A stretch of 37,410 bases of DNA from Ruminococcus sp. (GCA_031262495.1 JAISHV010000096.1:1-37410); one strand, 5' to 3'. Positions 16,182 through 23,563 are shown, numbered from the stretch's first letter. Notes: generated by a model from the sequence alone, not told the origin. Numbers and translations: made by a program.

Positions 16182-17258
16182 ATGACCACCCCGATATGCG
16201 ATTTTGTAACTGAATATTCCAAAAAAAACACCATTCGCCTCCATATGCCGGGGGCTAAAGGGATTATCCCCTATTTCGGCGATACGGCGAAACTTGATAT
16301 CACCGAAATTCGCGGTGCTGACTACCTTTACAGGGCAGACGGCATTATAAAGCAGTCCGAACAAAACGCTTCCGATATCTTCGGGAGTTTAGAGACGGTT
16401 TATTCAACAGAAGGCTCATCAATTTGCATAAAAACAATGCTCGCTATGACTTGTAACCGCGGCGACACGGTGATAGTTATCGGCGATACTCACCGCTCGT
16501 TTAATGACGGCTGTTATCTGTTAGGAATTATCCCTGTAAAAATTAAAAATGCCCGCTTTCTTCAGGCGGCATTGACGAGACACCCTGAGGCGAAAGCGGT
16601 TTTTATAACGGCTGTGGACTATTTGGGGGCTTTAGAGAATGTACGTGATATAGCGGCGATTACGCATTTTCACGGCAAGGTTTTAATCGCCGACAATGCT
16701 CACGGCGCGTATTTGAATTTCTTAGACGACGGCTTAGCACATCCGAACAAGTGCTTAGCCGACCTCTGCTGTGATTCTGCGCATAAGACACTGCCGGTTC
16801 TGACAGGCGGCGCGTATCTGCATATCAATAACCCTGTATACTGCTCTCGCGCAAAACAAAAGATGATACTTTTCGGTTCTACATCGCCGTCTTATTTGAT
16901 ATTACAGTCTTTAGATTACGCGAACAGTGTAATATCAAGACCTGAATTTACATACAGTTTAACAAAAATTGCCGACAAGGTTTTAGAGATTAAATCAGCT
17001 TTCGGGATTACGACGGCAGAACCGCTCAAATGTGTATTTTTATCGGAGACAGACCCTGCGCCGATATTTGAGGAATTACGCATTGAACCGGAGCTTCTCT
17101 TAAAATCTGATGAAGGATTTATAGTGATACTGATGTTTTCAGCGGGAAATACGTCAGAAGAAATGGAAACAGTAAAATCCGCGCTTGCTATGCTCAAAAT
17201 AAAACCCGAATTTGAGATTACGGATTCTTTAATCAGAAAATGCGGAAAAAGTGAATAA
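16182..17258 (+). CDS. Short Orn/Lys/Arg-decarboxylase-like PLP enzyme
   Basis: Fold-type I PLP enzyme of 358 aa in the Orn/Lys/Arg decarboxylase major-domain family (YaaO-like). Residues 171-174 (DNAH) match the cofactor Asp/His motif and Lys202 in DSAHKTLP is the expected Schiff-base lysine. The N-terminal HMPGAKG and STEGSS motifs are also typical. Family members usually have 450-490 residues; here the C-terminal domain is reduced. Substrate cannot be read from sequence: arginine, lysine or another amino acid are possible. darA follows about 60 bp downstream, the same pairing as yaaO...yaaQ in Bacillus but without tmk between. The ATG is preceded by AAGGT. Confidence 0.85.
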   Translation: MTTPICDFVTEYSKKNTIRLHMPGAKGIIPYFGDTAKLDITEIRGADYLYRADGIIKQSEQNASDIFGSLETVYSTEGSSICIKTMLAMTCNRGDTVIVIGDTHRSFNDGCYLLGIIPVKIKNARFLQAALTRHPEAKAVFITAVDYLGALENVRDIAAITHFHGKVLIADNAHGAYLNFLDDGLAHPNKCLADLCCDSAHKTLPVLTGGAYLHINNPVYCSRAKQKMILFGSTSPSYLILQSLDYANSVISRPEFTYSLTKIADKVLEIKSAFGITTAEPLKCVFLSETDPAPIFEELRIEPELLLKSDEGFIVILMFSAGNTSEEMETVKSALAMLKIKPEFEITDSLIRKCGKSE

Positions 17259-17316
17259 ATTTTAAACTTTATAACTGTAAATAAATAAAATTAATGAGAA
17301 AGTGTGGGCAAAGCGA

Positions 17317-17649
17317 ATGAAACTTATTTATGCTATTGTGAACCGCGACGACAGCAAAGCAGTACTCACGAATTTAACGAAATCGGGCTATTATGTTACA
17401 AAACTTGCCACCACAGGCGGCTTTTTAGGCAGCGGCAACACTACATTTATGATTTGTGATGACGATGAAAAGGTTGACGATATCGTAAATATTATCAGTA
17501 AATACAGCCGCAAACGCCGCCAAACCGTCCCCGGCGACCAGACTATCATTATGGAGGGCGTAACTCAGCCCGCTGTTTTGCCGATTGAAGTTACCGTCGG
17601 CGGCGCAACGGTGATAGTAACAGATGTAGCGAAATTTATGAAACTTTAA
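17317..17649 (+). CDS. darA: Cyclic-di-AMP receptor protein DarA (PII-like, YaaQ)
   Basis: Small PII-like signal protein of 110 aa. The opening MKLIYAIVNRDD, the GYYVTKLATTGGFLGSGNTT stretch and the C-terminal VTVGGATVIVTDVAKF are hallmark segments of the DarA/PstA family that binds c-di-AMP as a trimer. Typical length is about 109 residues, which supports the ATG at 17317 rather than the in-frame GTG 15 nt earlier. Target pathway is unknown in most Firmicutes. Probably co-transcribed with the decarboxylase-like gene. Confidence 0.92.
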   Translation: MKLIYAIVNRDDSKAVLTNLTKSGYYVTKLATTGGFLGSGNTTFMICDDDEKVDDIVNIISKYSRKRRQTVPGDQTIIMEGVTQPAVLPIEVTVGGATVIVTDVAKFMKL

Positions 17650-17660
17650 GAGCAGATTAT

Positions 17661-17754
17661 GCAGGGGCGGATGTCCACATCCGCCCGTTTACCGGCAATT
17701 CCGCCCATTTGTTAAAAATGGTGGTAACGGGGCGATGTGGACATCGCCCCCTAC
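17661..17754. repeat. REPIN-like inverted pair of GTAG-hairpin units
   Basis: The left unit is GCAG plus hairpin GGGCGGATGT/ACATCCGCCC (17665-17686). The right unit, in opposite orientation, is hairpin GGGGCGATGT/ACATCGCCCC (17729-17750) followed by CTAC. Both units continue inward with related sequence (GTTTACC and GGTAAC). This is the two-inverted-REPs-with-spacer layout known from REPINs in Gammaproteobacteria. Confidence 0.75.
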
Positions 17755-17799
17755 AAAAATAAACAAAAACCGCCCGATTTTCATTGAAAACCGGGCGGT
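17753..17799 (-). terminator. Rho-independent terminator of the ffh-rpsP-khpA-secG cluster
   Basis: On the minus strand ACCGCCCGGTTTT, 5-nt loop, AAAATCGGGCGGT (17799-17769; one G-U pair), then TTTTTGTTTATTTTTG. Variants of the heptamer family (TCTAACN units, about 17805-17835) lie between it and the secG stop. Confidence 0.9.
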
Positions 17800-17833
17800 C
17801 ATATTCTAACATCTAACGTCTAACTTCTAACTT

Positions 17834-18106
17834 CTATTTTATAACCGCTACTACGTTCACGGCAATAAGCAGTAGGAAGAAGATAACGCCTGCTATTTTT
17901 GTAATACGCTGTAGGGCTGCTTCTTTTGAACTGCCGCCGTTTCCGTTTTTCCCGTAGAAATTGTCAGATTCGCCGCCGCCGAATGCAGAACCCATATTCT
18001 GCTGTTTCGGTGTTTGAACCACGGTAAAAAGAATTACCGCTAACGCGAGTAAAAGGAGCAACGCCCCGATTATTATTTCAAATACCCCGAAAGTCGCTGT
18101 TGCCAT
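17834..18106 (-). CDS. secG: Protein translocase subunit SecG
   Basis: Protein of 90 aa with two membrane helices (about 8-30 and 69-89) separated by a Gly/Ser/Asn-rich cytoplasmic loop, and the VVQTPKQQNMGSAFGGG segment that is diagnostic for SecG. It is the non-essential partner of SecY and SecE in the export channel. AAGGCGGC lies upstream of the ATG. It is the last gene of the cluster; a terminator follows. Linking SecG to ffh and rpsP is a sensible export-related grouping. Confidence 0.93.
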   Translation of the reverse strand: MATATFGVFEIIIGALLLLLALAVILFTVVQTPKQQNMGSAFGGGESDNFYGKNGNGGSSKEAALQRITKIAGVIFFLLLIAVNVVAVIK

Positions 18107-18121
18107 CTATTTTGCCGCCTT

Positions 18122-18358
18122 TCATTCATCAATTTCAACCATAACTTTTTTGCCCAGTTTCCCGGCATATGCGCGCATAACACTGCGAATGGCTTTCGCT
18201 ATGCGCCCTTGTTTGCCGATTACTCTGCCCATATCATCAGGTTCTACTTTAAGGTGAAACACTATGATGCCGCTTTCATTCGGTTCATCTTCAGTGATTT
18301 CCGCCTTGTCGGGCTGATTCACAAGCCCCTCAACTATTGTGCGTAAGAGTTCTTTCAT
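18122..18358 (-). CDS. khpA: KH-domain RNA-binding protein KhpA (YlqC)
   Basis: Protein of 78 aa made of a single KH domain with the RNA-contact loop VIGKQGR. KhpA acts with KhpB as an RNA chaperone influencing cell division and elongation in Firmicutes. Its place directly after rpsP (40 bp) is strongly conserved. Full length for the family. Confidence 0.95.
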   Translation of the reverse strand: MKELLRTIVEGLVNQPDKAEITEDEPNESGIIVFHLKVEPDDMGRVIGKQGRIAKAIRSVMRAYAGKLGKKVMVEIDE

Positions 18359-18398
18359 TTTGTTACTCCAAAACGGTTTTTTTAAAACTTTCGGTATC

Positions 18399-18644
18399 TT
18401 AAAGTGTCACGCCGTTTTTAACTAAAATTTTCTTAACTGTATCAGTGGGCTGCGCGCCGTTTAAAAGCCATTTCTTAGCCGCTTCGGTGTCGATTTTTAT
18501 GTTGTCTGTCTCTTTCATAGGGTCATAATAGCCCAGTTCTTCGATAAATCTGCCGTCACGCGGATAACGCGAATCTGCTACTACTATACGATAAAAAGGG
18601 TTCTTCTTTGCGCCCAGTCTTCTGAGCCTGATTTTTACTGCCAT
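18399..18644 (-). CDS. rpsP: Small ribosomal subunit protein bS16
   Basis: Protein of 81 aa, full length. [20 protein letters not shown] and [21 protein letters not shown] are typical for bS16, which helps assemble the 30S subunit. AGGAGA is placed correctly before the ATG. A TATAAT-like -10 sequence about 35 bp upstream suggests a local promoter, useful because a repeat element separates rpsP from ffh. Confidence 0.97.
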   Translation of the reverse strand: MAVKIRLRRLGAKKNPFYRIVVADSRYPRDGRFIEELGYYDPMKETDNIKIDTEAAKKWLLNGAQPTDTVKKILVKNGVTL

Positions 18645-18719
18645 TGTGAATTTCTCCTAAAAAATATATATTAAAAATTATATTAGACTAAAGATATTTA
18701 ACCGGCGGGTTTGCCTGCT

Positions 18720-19014
18720 TGAATGTCACTGCTTCGATGTCATATGAATGTCTGTGAATGTCGCGTTTGAATGTCGGATGATTGTCAATATGAATGTCGT
18801 GAATGTCACGTTTGCATGAACTTGTCAGGGGCAAGAGGGAGAGGGGGCGGCTATTCGGGGTGGCAGGCGTGACGCCGCCCCCTCTCCCTCTCACCCCCGA
18901 CACCCCCCTCTCCCTCTCCCCCTGTGGGGTTGCCAAGCTGCGCGATTTAGTCTTTCTCACCCATTCAATATAACCACTTTAAGCAACTTCTTAACTCGTC
19001 CACGATTAGAAGAT
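18720..19014 (+). repeat. Composite GAATGTC/hairpin element, copy 6 (subfamily B), within the ffh-rpsP operon
   Basis: The array starts at 18720 and includes the variant pair GAATGTCACTGCTTCGATGTC-like, also found in copy 7 (shared over about 20 bases). Hairpin arms at 18835-18851 and 18874-18890 are perfect. The C-run tract, the conserved end and the TTAACTCGTCCACG extension follow. On the transcript of the ffh operon the element would be read in antisense orientation, conserved end first. Confidence 0.92.
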
Positions 19015-19047
19015 GTTGATTTCAGCTGAAATCTGTGAGGGTCATAA

Positions 19048-19108
19048 TCTGTATTCTGTATTCTTTATTCTGTATTCTGTATTCTGTATTCTGTATTCTG
19101 TTATCTGA
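19048..19108. repeat. Heptamer (TATTCTG)n array containing the ffh stop codon
   Basis: Eight to nine units, mostly TATTCTG, the most homogeneous array in the window. The TAA stop of ffh lies in the last unit. A TTTCAGCTGAAA palindrome is just beside it (19020-19031). Confidence 0.85.
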
Positions 19109-20438
19109 ATCCCATCATCCCGGGGAACATTCTCCGTTTTTTCCCTTTGCCGATAAAGCCCATTTGCTTCATCATTTTCTGCATTTCTTCAAATTGTTTA
19201 ATGAGGCGGTTTACGTCTGAAACATCGTTGCCCGAGCCTTTTGCTATGCGGCGTTTCCTTGAGGGGTTTATTATTGACGGCTGTGAACGCTCTGCCGGGG
19301 TCATTGATTGAATTAATGCTTCTACCCTGCCCATGTTCACATTGTCTAAATCATCTTCGTTGATTTTTCCCGCTACACCGGGTATCATACCTAAAATTTG
19401 TTTTAAAGGTCCCATCTTTTTAATCTGCTGCATTTGGTCGAGCAAATCATTCATGTCAAAACCTTCGTTTTTGAGTTTCCCGACAAGCCGCTGTGCGTCC
19501 TTTTCGGAAACGGCTGATTCGGCGCGCTCAATCAGCGTGAGAACGTCGCCCATCCCTAAAATTCGCGAAGCCATGCGCTCCGGATGGAACGGCTCAAAAT
19601 CCGTCAGTTTTTCGCCTGTTCCGACGAATTTTATCGGACGTCCTGTTACCGCTAAAACGGACAAAGCAGCACCGCCGCGTGTGTCGGAGTCGAGTTTTGA
19701 CATCAGAATACTGTCTATACCCAGCGTTTCATTAAAGGTTTTCGCGACTGTCACGGCATCTTGCCCCGTCATAGCGTCAACCACAAGCATTATTTCAGAA
19801 GGCTGTGTTTCTTCTTTTATCTGACGGAGTTCGTCCATCAGTTCTTCATCAATATGAAGGCGCCCCGCCGTATCGAGGATAACGACATCATTGCCGTAAT
19901 CTCTTGCGTGGCGCAATGCGTTTTTAGCGATTGTCACAGGGTTAATCTGACCCATTTCAAAGACTTTTACGCCTGCTTTTTCACCGACAACCTGAAGCTG
20001 ATTTATTGCCGCCGGGCGGTAAACGTCACACGCCGCCAAAAGCGGGCGTTTGCCGTTGTTTTTGAGGTTCAGGGCAAGTTTAGCGGCGTGAGTGGTTTTA
20101 CCCGAGCCTTGAAGCCCGCACATCATTATTACGCAAGGCGGTTTTGAGGGGAAATTTATACGGGAATTCTCACTGCCCATTAAAGCGATGAGTTCGCTGT
20201 TTACAATTTTAATAACCATCTGCGCCGGGGTAAGACTTTCTAAAACGTCATTCCCGACAGCGCGTTCGGTGATTTTCGCCGTAAAATCTTTTACAACTTT
20301 ATAGTTAACGTCCGCTTCAAGCAAAGCCAGCCGCACTTCACGGCAAGCCTCTTTTACGTCCGCCTCGGTAAGCCGTCCGCGCCCTTTCAGACGCTTGAAA
20401 ACATTACTTAATTTGCTTGATAATCCTTCAAATGCCAT
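19101..20438 (-). CDS. ffh: Signal recognition particle protein Ffh
   Basis: GTPase of 445 aa. The N domain spans about 1-90; the G domain has P-loop GLQGSGKTT (108-116), DTAGR (189-193) and the SKLD specificity motif (247-250); the Met-rich M domain (about 295-435) contains RKRRIAKGSG, which binds SRP RNA. With 4.5S/scRNA and FtsY it delivers nascent membrane proteins to SecYEG. It is preceded by ylxM and followed by rpsP as in most Firmicutes, although a repeat element now separates ffh from rpsP. The Shine-Dalgarno is weak (TTGGA). Confidence 0.97.
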   Translation of the reverse strand: MAFEGLSSKLSNVFKRLKGRGRLTEADVKEACREVRLALLEADVNYKVVKDFTAKITERAVGNDVLESLTPAQMVIKIVNSELIALMGSENSRINFPSKPPCVIMMCGLQGSGKTTHAAKLALNLKNNGKRPLLAACDVYRPAAINQLQVVGEKAGVKVFEMGQINPVTIAKNALRHARDYGNDVVILDTAGRLHIDEELMDELRQIKEETQPSEIMLVVDAMTGQDAVTVAKTFNETLGIDSILMSKLDSDTRGGAALSVLAVTGRPIKFVGTGEKLTDFEPFHPERMASRILGMGDVLTLIERAESAVSEKDAQRLVGKLKNEGFDMNDLLDQMQQIKKMGPLKQILGMIPGVAGKINEDDLDNVNMGRVEALIQSMTPAERSQPSIINPSRKRRIAKGSGNDVSDVNRLIKQFEEMQKMMKQMGFIGKGKKRRMFPGMMGFR

Positions 20439-20477
20439 GATATTAAATCCAATATAGAATAAATATTTTCGCCCCGC

Positions 20478-20852
20478 CTAAAAAATAATCGTCGTATCAA
20501 TCAACGTATTACAATCATCCACGGCGGTTTGTATGGCGGCGAAACTGCCGCGCCCTTTAATTTCGGCGGTGATTTTTTCGAGTTTCTCTTTTAGAGTTTC
20601 GGTTAAAGCAAAATAGGTCTCTGCCTTTTCCATTAAACCAAGTTTCGCTTCGAGTTCTGTCATGAGGACTTCGGCGCGCTTGATGTTGTCGCGCACACCC
20701 TGTCGTGATATGTTTTCAATCGCCGCAATTTCACCGAGCGATAAATCGTCGTTATAATAGGCATTAACGCTGTCGCGCTGTTTGTCTGTCAAAACCGCAG
20801 AGTAATAATCTAATAATTTACAAAAGCCAAGGTCTTTTATTTCGGTATTCAT
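20478..20852 (-). CDS. ylxM: YlxM-family helix-turn-helix SRP-associated protein
   Basis: Protein of 124 aa with a sigma-70 region-4-like helix-turn-helix (about 20-65: LTDKQRDSVNAYYNDDLSLG and ISRQGVRDNIKRAE) and a C-terminal coiled coil. YlxM proteins sit directly upstream of ffh and modulate SRP activity; the HTH is of DNA-binding type but its role is not settled. GGAGG lies 13 nt upstream of the ATG. A perfect consensus promoter precedes it. Confidence 0.92.
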   Translation of the reverse strand: MNTEIKDLGFCKLLDYYSAVLTDKQRDSVNAYYNDDLSLGEIAAIENISRQGVRDNIKRAEVLMTELEAKLGLMEKAETYFALTETLKEKLEKITAEIKGRGSFAAIQTAVDDCNTLIDTTIIF

Positions 20853-20884
20853 GTTTCGATAAAAACCTCCGCTGTAAAGAAGAT

Positions 20885-20921
20885 GCCTTTACATTATAGC
20901 GTAAAGGCATTTGCTTGTCAA
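20885..20921 (-). promoter_or_regulatory. Consensus promoter of the ylxM-ffh operon with a dyad over the -10
   Basis: On the minus strand TTGACA (20921-20916), 17-bp spacer, TATAAT (20898-20893). Perfect 8-bp inverted repeats GCCTTTAC/GTAAAGGC (20885-20892 and 20901-20908) flank the -10 symmetrically. The dyad could be an operator or a stem in a readthrough transcript from iscU. Confidence 0.85.
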
Positions 20922-20954
20922 GGGGTTTATAAAAATTTACAGATTGTTAATAAT

Positions 20955-21380
20955 CTATTGAGCGCAATGTGCACATTCGCCGATTTCGCCGAGTATCGGT
21001 GCAGGGTCAATCCCATTTTTTGTATAATAATCCGACAGCGCGGCTTTTACGGCTTGTTCAGCTAACACCGAGCAGTGGAGTTTTTGGGCGGGCAAACCGT
21101 CGAGGCTGTCTATAACGGCTTTGTTTGTGAGTTTCATAACGGTTTCAATGGGCTGACCTTTAATCATTTCGGTTGCCGCCGAAGAAGTCGCTATCGCCGC
21201 GCCGCAACCGAATGTCTTAAATTTGCAGTCGGTTACAATTCCGTTGTCGATTTTGAGATACATTTTCATAATATCCCCGCATTTCGCGTTTCCGACCTCT
21301 CCAACGCCGTCTGCATCGGGGATTTCACCCACATTGCGCGGGTTTGTGAAGTGTTCCATTACCTTTTCTGAATATAACAT
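20955..21380 (-). CDS. Fe-S cluster assembly scaffold IscU/NifU-like protein
   Basis: Scaffold protein of 141 aa. The three cluster-ligand cysteines are Cys34 (NAKCGD), Cys59 (FGCGAA) and Cys103 (LHCSVL), with Asp36 next to the first. This is the short U-type scaffold of Clostridia found directly after nifS (14-bp gap). Two extra cysteines form a C-terminal CAHC, as in some clostridial homologues. It receives sulfur from the desulfurase and builds Fe-S clusters for transfer. Confidence 0.94.
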   Translation of the reverse strand: MLYSEKVMEHFTNPRNVGEIPDADGVGEVGNAKCGDIMKMYLKIDNGIVTDCKFKTFGCGAAIATSSAATEMIKGQPIETVMKLTNKAVIDSLDGLPAQKLHCSVLAEQAVKAALSDYYTKNGIDPAPILGEIGECAHCAQ

Positions 21381-21394
21381 ATTTTTACTTCTTT

Positions 21395-22621
21395 CTATTT
21401 AATCGGCGACAGCCATTTAAAAAAACGTTGGGCATTATCTTTGCCATTTACAAAATCCTCCCACAAGGGCGACATTGAGCGGATTTTTGAAATAATCTCC
21501 GGCACTTCTTTTATAATAATATCAATCTCTTCGTCTGTATTGTATTCGTTTATCGTGATCCGGCATGAACCATGGGCGATTTCATGCGGCAAACCGAGTG
21601 CTAAAAGCACATGAGACGGGTCAAGCGAACCGCTTGTGCAGGCTGAGCCGCTTGAAGCAGAGATGCCTTTTAAATCCATATTCAGAAGCAGACTTTCGCC
21701 CTCAACGCCGATAAAACTCAAGTTGACATTGCCCGGGAGACGATTTTTTAAGTCGCCGTTTACGCAGGAAGCGGGTATTTTTGAGAGTTCGCTGATAAGG
21801 CGGTCACGCATTTTCGCGACTTTTTCGGCTTTCGCTTGTATATCACGGGTAGCAATCTCCATTGCAAGTCCGAGTGCGGCTATTCCGGCGGTATTTTCGG
21901 TTCCGGCGCGTTTTCCGCGTTCCTGTCCGCCGCCGTGAATGAAATTGCGCAGATTGATACCATTTTTACAGTATAAAAAACCGATCCCCTTAGGCGCGTG
22001 GATTTTATGCCCCGAAACGCTCATCATATCAATATTTTGCGATTTTACATCAATATGGATATTACCGACAGCTTGTACGGCATCGGTATGAAAAATTACC
22101 TTATTATTTCGATTGCGGCAAATTTCACCGATTTCGGCTATAGGAAGGAGCGTACCGATTTCGTTGTTGGCATACATTATTGAAACGATAGCCGTTTTGT
22201 CTGTTAAAGCGGCTTCAACTTGTGCAGCAGTAATAAGCCCGCGCTCATCGACGGGCAGATAAGTAACGTCAAATCCCTCTCGTTCGAGTGCCTGACAAGT
22301 ATGGAGGACGGCATGGTGTTCAAAATTTGTGGTAATTATATGATTTTTGCCGCTTTCATTCTTAAGACGGCGGGCAGTTTCCTTAATAGCCCAGTTATCA
22401 GCTTCAGAGCCGCCCGAGGTGAAATAAATCTCGTTCGGTTTCGCGCCTATGGCGTCGGCGCATTGTTTGCGGGCGTGTTCAACACCGCGCAGAGCATCCA
22501 TACCGAGGCGGTAAATACTTGAGGGATTCCCGAAACGCCCGGTCAAAAAGGGCATCATCGCTCCCAAAATTTCGTCGGTAACAAAGGTAGTAGCCGCATT
22601 ATCGGCGTATATCTGTTTCAT
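21395..22621 (-). CDS. Cysteine desulfurase (NifS/IscS type)
   Basis: PLP enzyme of 408 aa that removes sulfur from cysteine and gives it to the scaffold encoded next. Lys206 in SVSGHKIHAPKG is the PLP lysine, Cys328 in SSGSACTSGS is the persulfide cysteine, and YADNAATT and FTSGGSEADN are intact. The C-terminus has an extra 20 or so residues beyond the usual end. Its own consensus promoter lies upstream and no IscR/Rrf2 regulator gene is adjacent. Confidence 0.95.
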   Translation of the reverse strand: MKQIYADNAATTFVTDEILGAMMPFLTGRFGNPSSIYRLGMDALRGVEHARKQCADAIGAKPNEIYFTSGGSEADNWAIKETARRLKNESGKNHIITTNFEHHAVLHTCQALEREGFDVTYLPVDERGLITAAQVEAALTDKTAIVSIMYANNEIGTLLPIAEIGEICRNRNNKVIFHTDAVQAVGNIHIDVKSQNIDMMSVSGHKIHAPKGIGFLYCKNGINLRNFIHGGGQERGKRAGTENTAGIAALGLAMEIATRDIQAKAEKVAKMRDRLISELSKIPASCVNGDLKNRLPGNVNLSFIGVEGESLLLNMDLKGISASSGSACTSGSLDPSHVLLALGLPHEIAHGSCRITINEYNTDEEIDIIIKEVPEIISKIRSMSPLWEDFVNGKDNAQRFFKWLSPIK

Positions 22622-22672
22622 TTATTAAGTATCCTAAACTATCTAAAATGACAAATTAAAACTTTAACTTTT

Positions 22673-22701
22673 ATTATAGCAAAATTTAAAGAATTAATCA
22701 A
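22673..22701 (-). promoter_or_regulatory. Sigma-A-type promoter of the cysteine desulfurase operon
   Basis: On the minus strand TTGATT (22701-22696), 17-bp spacer, TATAAT (22678-22673), about 50 bp upstream of the start codon. Confidence 0.8.
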
Positions 22702-22789
22702 GTATACGATTGATTTTTGTACAATTTTCATAAACATAGAAAAAAATTTAGTGTATTATGCCGAATTAGTGAAAATATCAAAAAAACGC

Positions 22790-22818
22790 TTGACAAATCC
22801 CCAAAACAAGTGTATAAT
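22790..22818 (+). promoter_or_regulatory. Consensus promoter of the tRNA cluster
   Basis: TTGACA at 22790-22795, 17-bp spacer, TATAAT at 22813-22818. Perfect hexamers, 50 bp before the first tRNA, fitting a strong stable-RNA promoter. A heptamer array (about 22848-22862) lies in the leader. Confidence 0.9.
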
Positions 22819-22867
22819 AATTGAGCGTGAAAGAAATCATACAACTCTGATTTCTGACATCTGTTTT

Positions 22868-22940
22868 GCGGATTTAGCTCATTTGGTAGAGCGCCACCTT
22901 GCCAAGGTGGAGGTAGCGAGTTCGAGCCTCGTAATCCGCT
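22868..22940 (+). tRNA. tRNA-Gly (GCC)
   Basis: Complete cloverleaf: acceptor GCGGATT/AATCCGC, anticodon stem CCACC/GGTGG around loop TTGCCAA, T-arm with GTTCGAG. The CCA end is not encoded (TCC follows the discriminator T). Confidence 0.96.
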
Positions 22941-22941
22941 T

Positions 22942-23125
22942 CCAACACTGAGGTCAGATGTCAGAGGACAGAAATCAGATTTGCGAAGCAAAAATATTCC
23001 CATGGAAGATTAGCTCAGCTGGGAGAGCATCTGCCAACACAGAGGTCAGATATCAGAGGACAGAAGTCAGATTTGCGAAGCAAAAATATTCCCATGGAAG
23101 ATTAGCTCAGCTGGGAGAGCATCTG
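22942..23125 (+). repeat. 92-bp tandem duplication carrying heptamers and half of a tRNA
   Basis: Unit 1 (22942-23033) and unit 2 (23034-23125) differ at only three positions that I can see. Each contains CCAACAC, a CAGA-type heptamer array, a TTTGCGAAGCAAA palindrome and the first 30 nt of tRNA-Val. The duplication copied the 3' edge of tRNA-Gly up to the anticodon stem of tRNA-Val. Confidence 0.9.
23004..23035 (+). pseudogene. 5' half of tRNA-Val (duplication remnant)
   Basis: Identical to the first 32 nt of the complete tRNA-Val beginning at 23096: acceptor 5' strand, D-arm and start of the anticodon stem, then broken by heptamer sequence. It cannot fold into a tRNA, but it will be transcribed in the cluster precursor. 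Confidence 0.93.
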
Positions 23126-23168
23126 CCTTACAAGCAGAGGGTCACAGGTTCGATCCCTGTATCTTCCA
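23096..23168 (+). tRNA. tRNA-Val (UAC), first copy
   Basis: Acceptor GGAAGAT/ATCTTCC, anticodon stem TCTGC/GCAGA with loop CTTACAA, T-arm CACAGGTTCGATCCCTGT region. Discriminator A, no encoded CCA. Same sequence as the second copy at 23696. Confidence 0.96.
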
Positions 23169-23248
23169 TTCTTACAGAGTTGATTCAGAGTGAAAGTTTA
23201 GATTTTCAAAAGTCTGACTTCTGACATCTGATTTCTGACATCTGTTAT

Positions 23249-23322
23249 GGTCCGGTAGTTCAGCTGGTTAGAACGCCGCCCTGTCACGGCGGAGGTCGTG
23301 GGTTCGAGTCCCATCCGGATCG
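23249..23322 (+). tRNA. tRNA-Asp (GUC)
   Basis: Acceptor GGTCCGG/CCGGATC (one G-U), anticodon stem CCGCC/GGCGG with loop CTGTCAC, discriminator G as usual for tRNA-Asp. No encoded CCA. Confidence 0.96.
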
Positions 23323-23394
23323 CTTTTTCTTAAATAAGCGACTTACTTTTGCGCATAATTACGGCTTTTTTTTTCGTGTTTTACGAAAAAATAT

Positions 23395-23467
23395 GCCTCT
23401 GTAGCTCAGTCGGTAGAGCAGGGGACTGAAAATCCCCGTGTCGATGGTTCAATTCCGTCCGGAGGCA
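23395..23467 (+). tRNA. tRNA-Phe (GAA)
   Basis: Acceptor GCCTCTG/CGGAGGC (one U-G), anticodon stem GGGGA/TCCCC with loop CTGAAAA, discriminator A, no encoded CCA. Confidence 0.96.
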
Positions 23468-23563
23468 GAATAGAGGTTAGAAGTGAGAGGTTAGAGGCAA
23501 GAGCACCGGTGTTCAATTCTAACATCTTACATCTGATTTTTTGTATCTATGTTCATCTATGTT

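Noticed and set aside
23341-23394. Terminator between tRNA-Asp and tRNA-Phe (T-run with TTTTTTCGT/ACGAAAAAA)
   Set aside because: The stem is almost all A-T and the T-run is inside the stem. It is too weak to call, and the tRNAs downstream have no promoter of their own that I can see.
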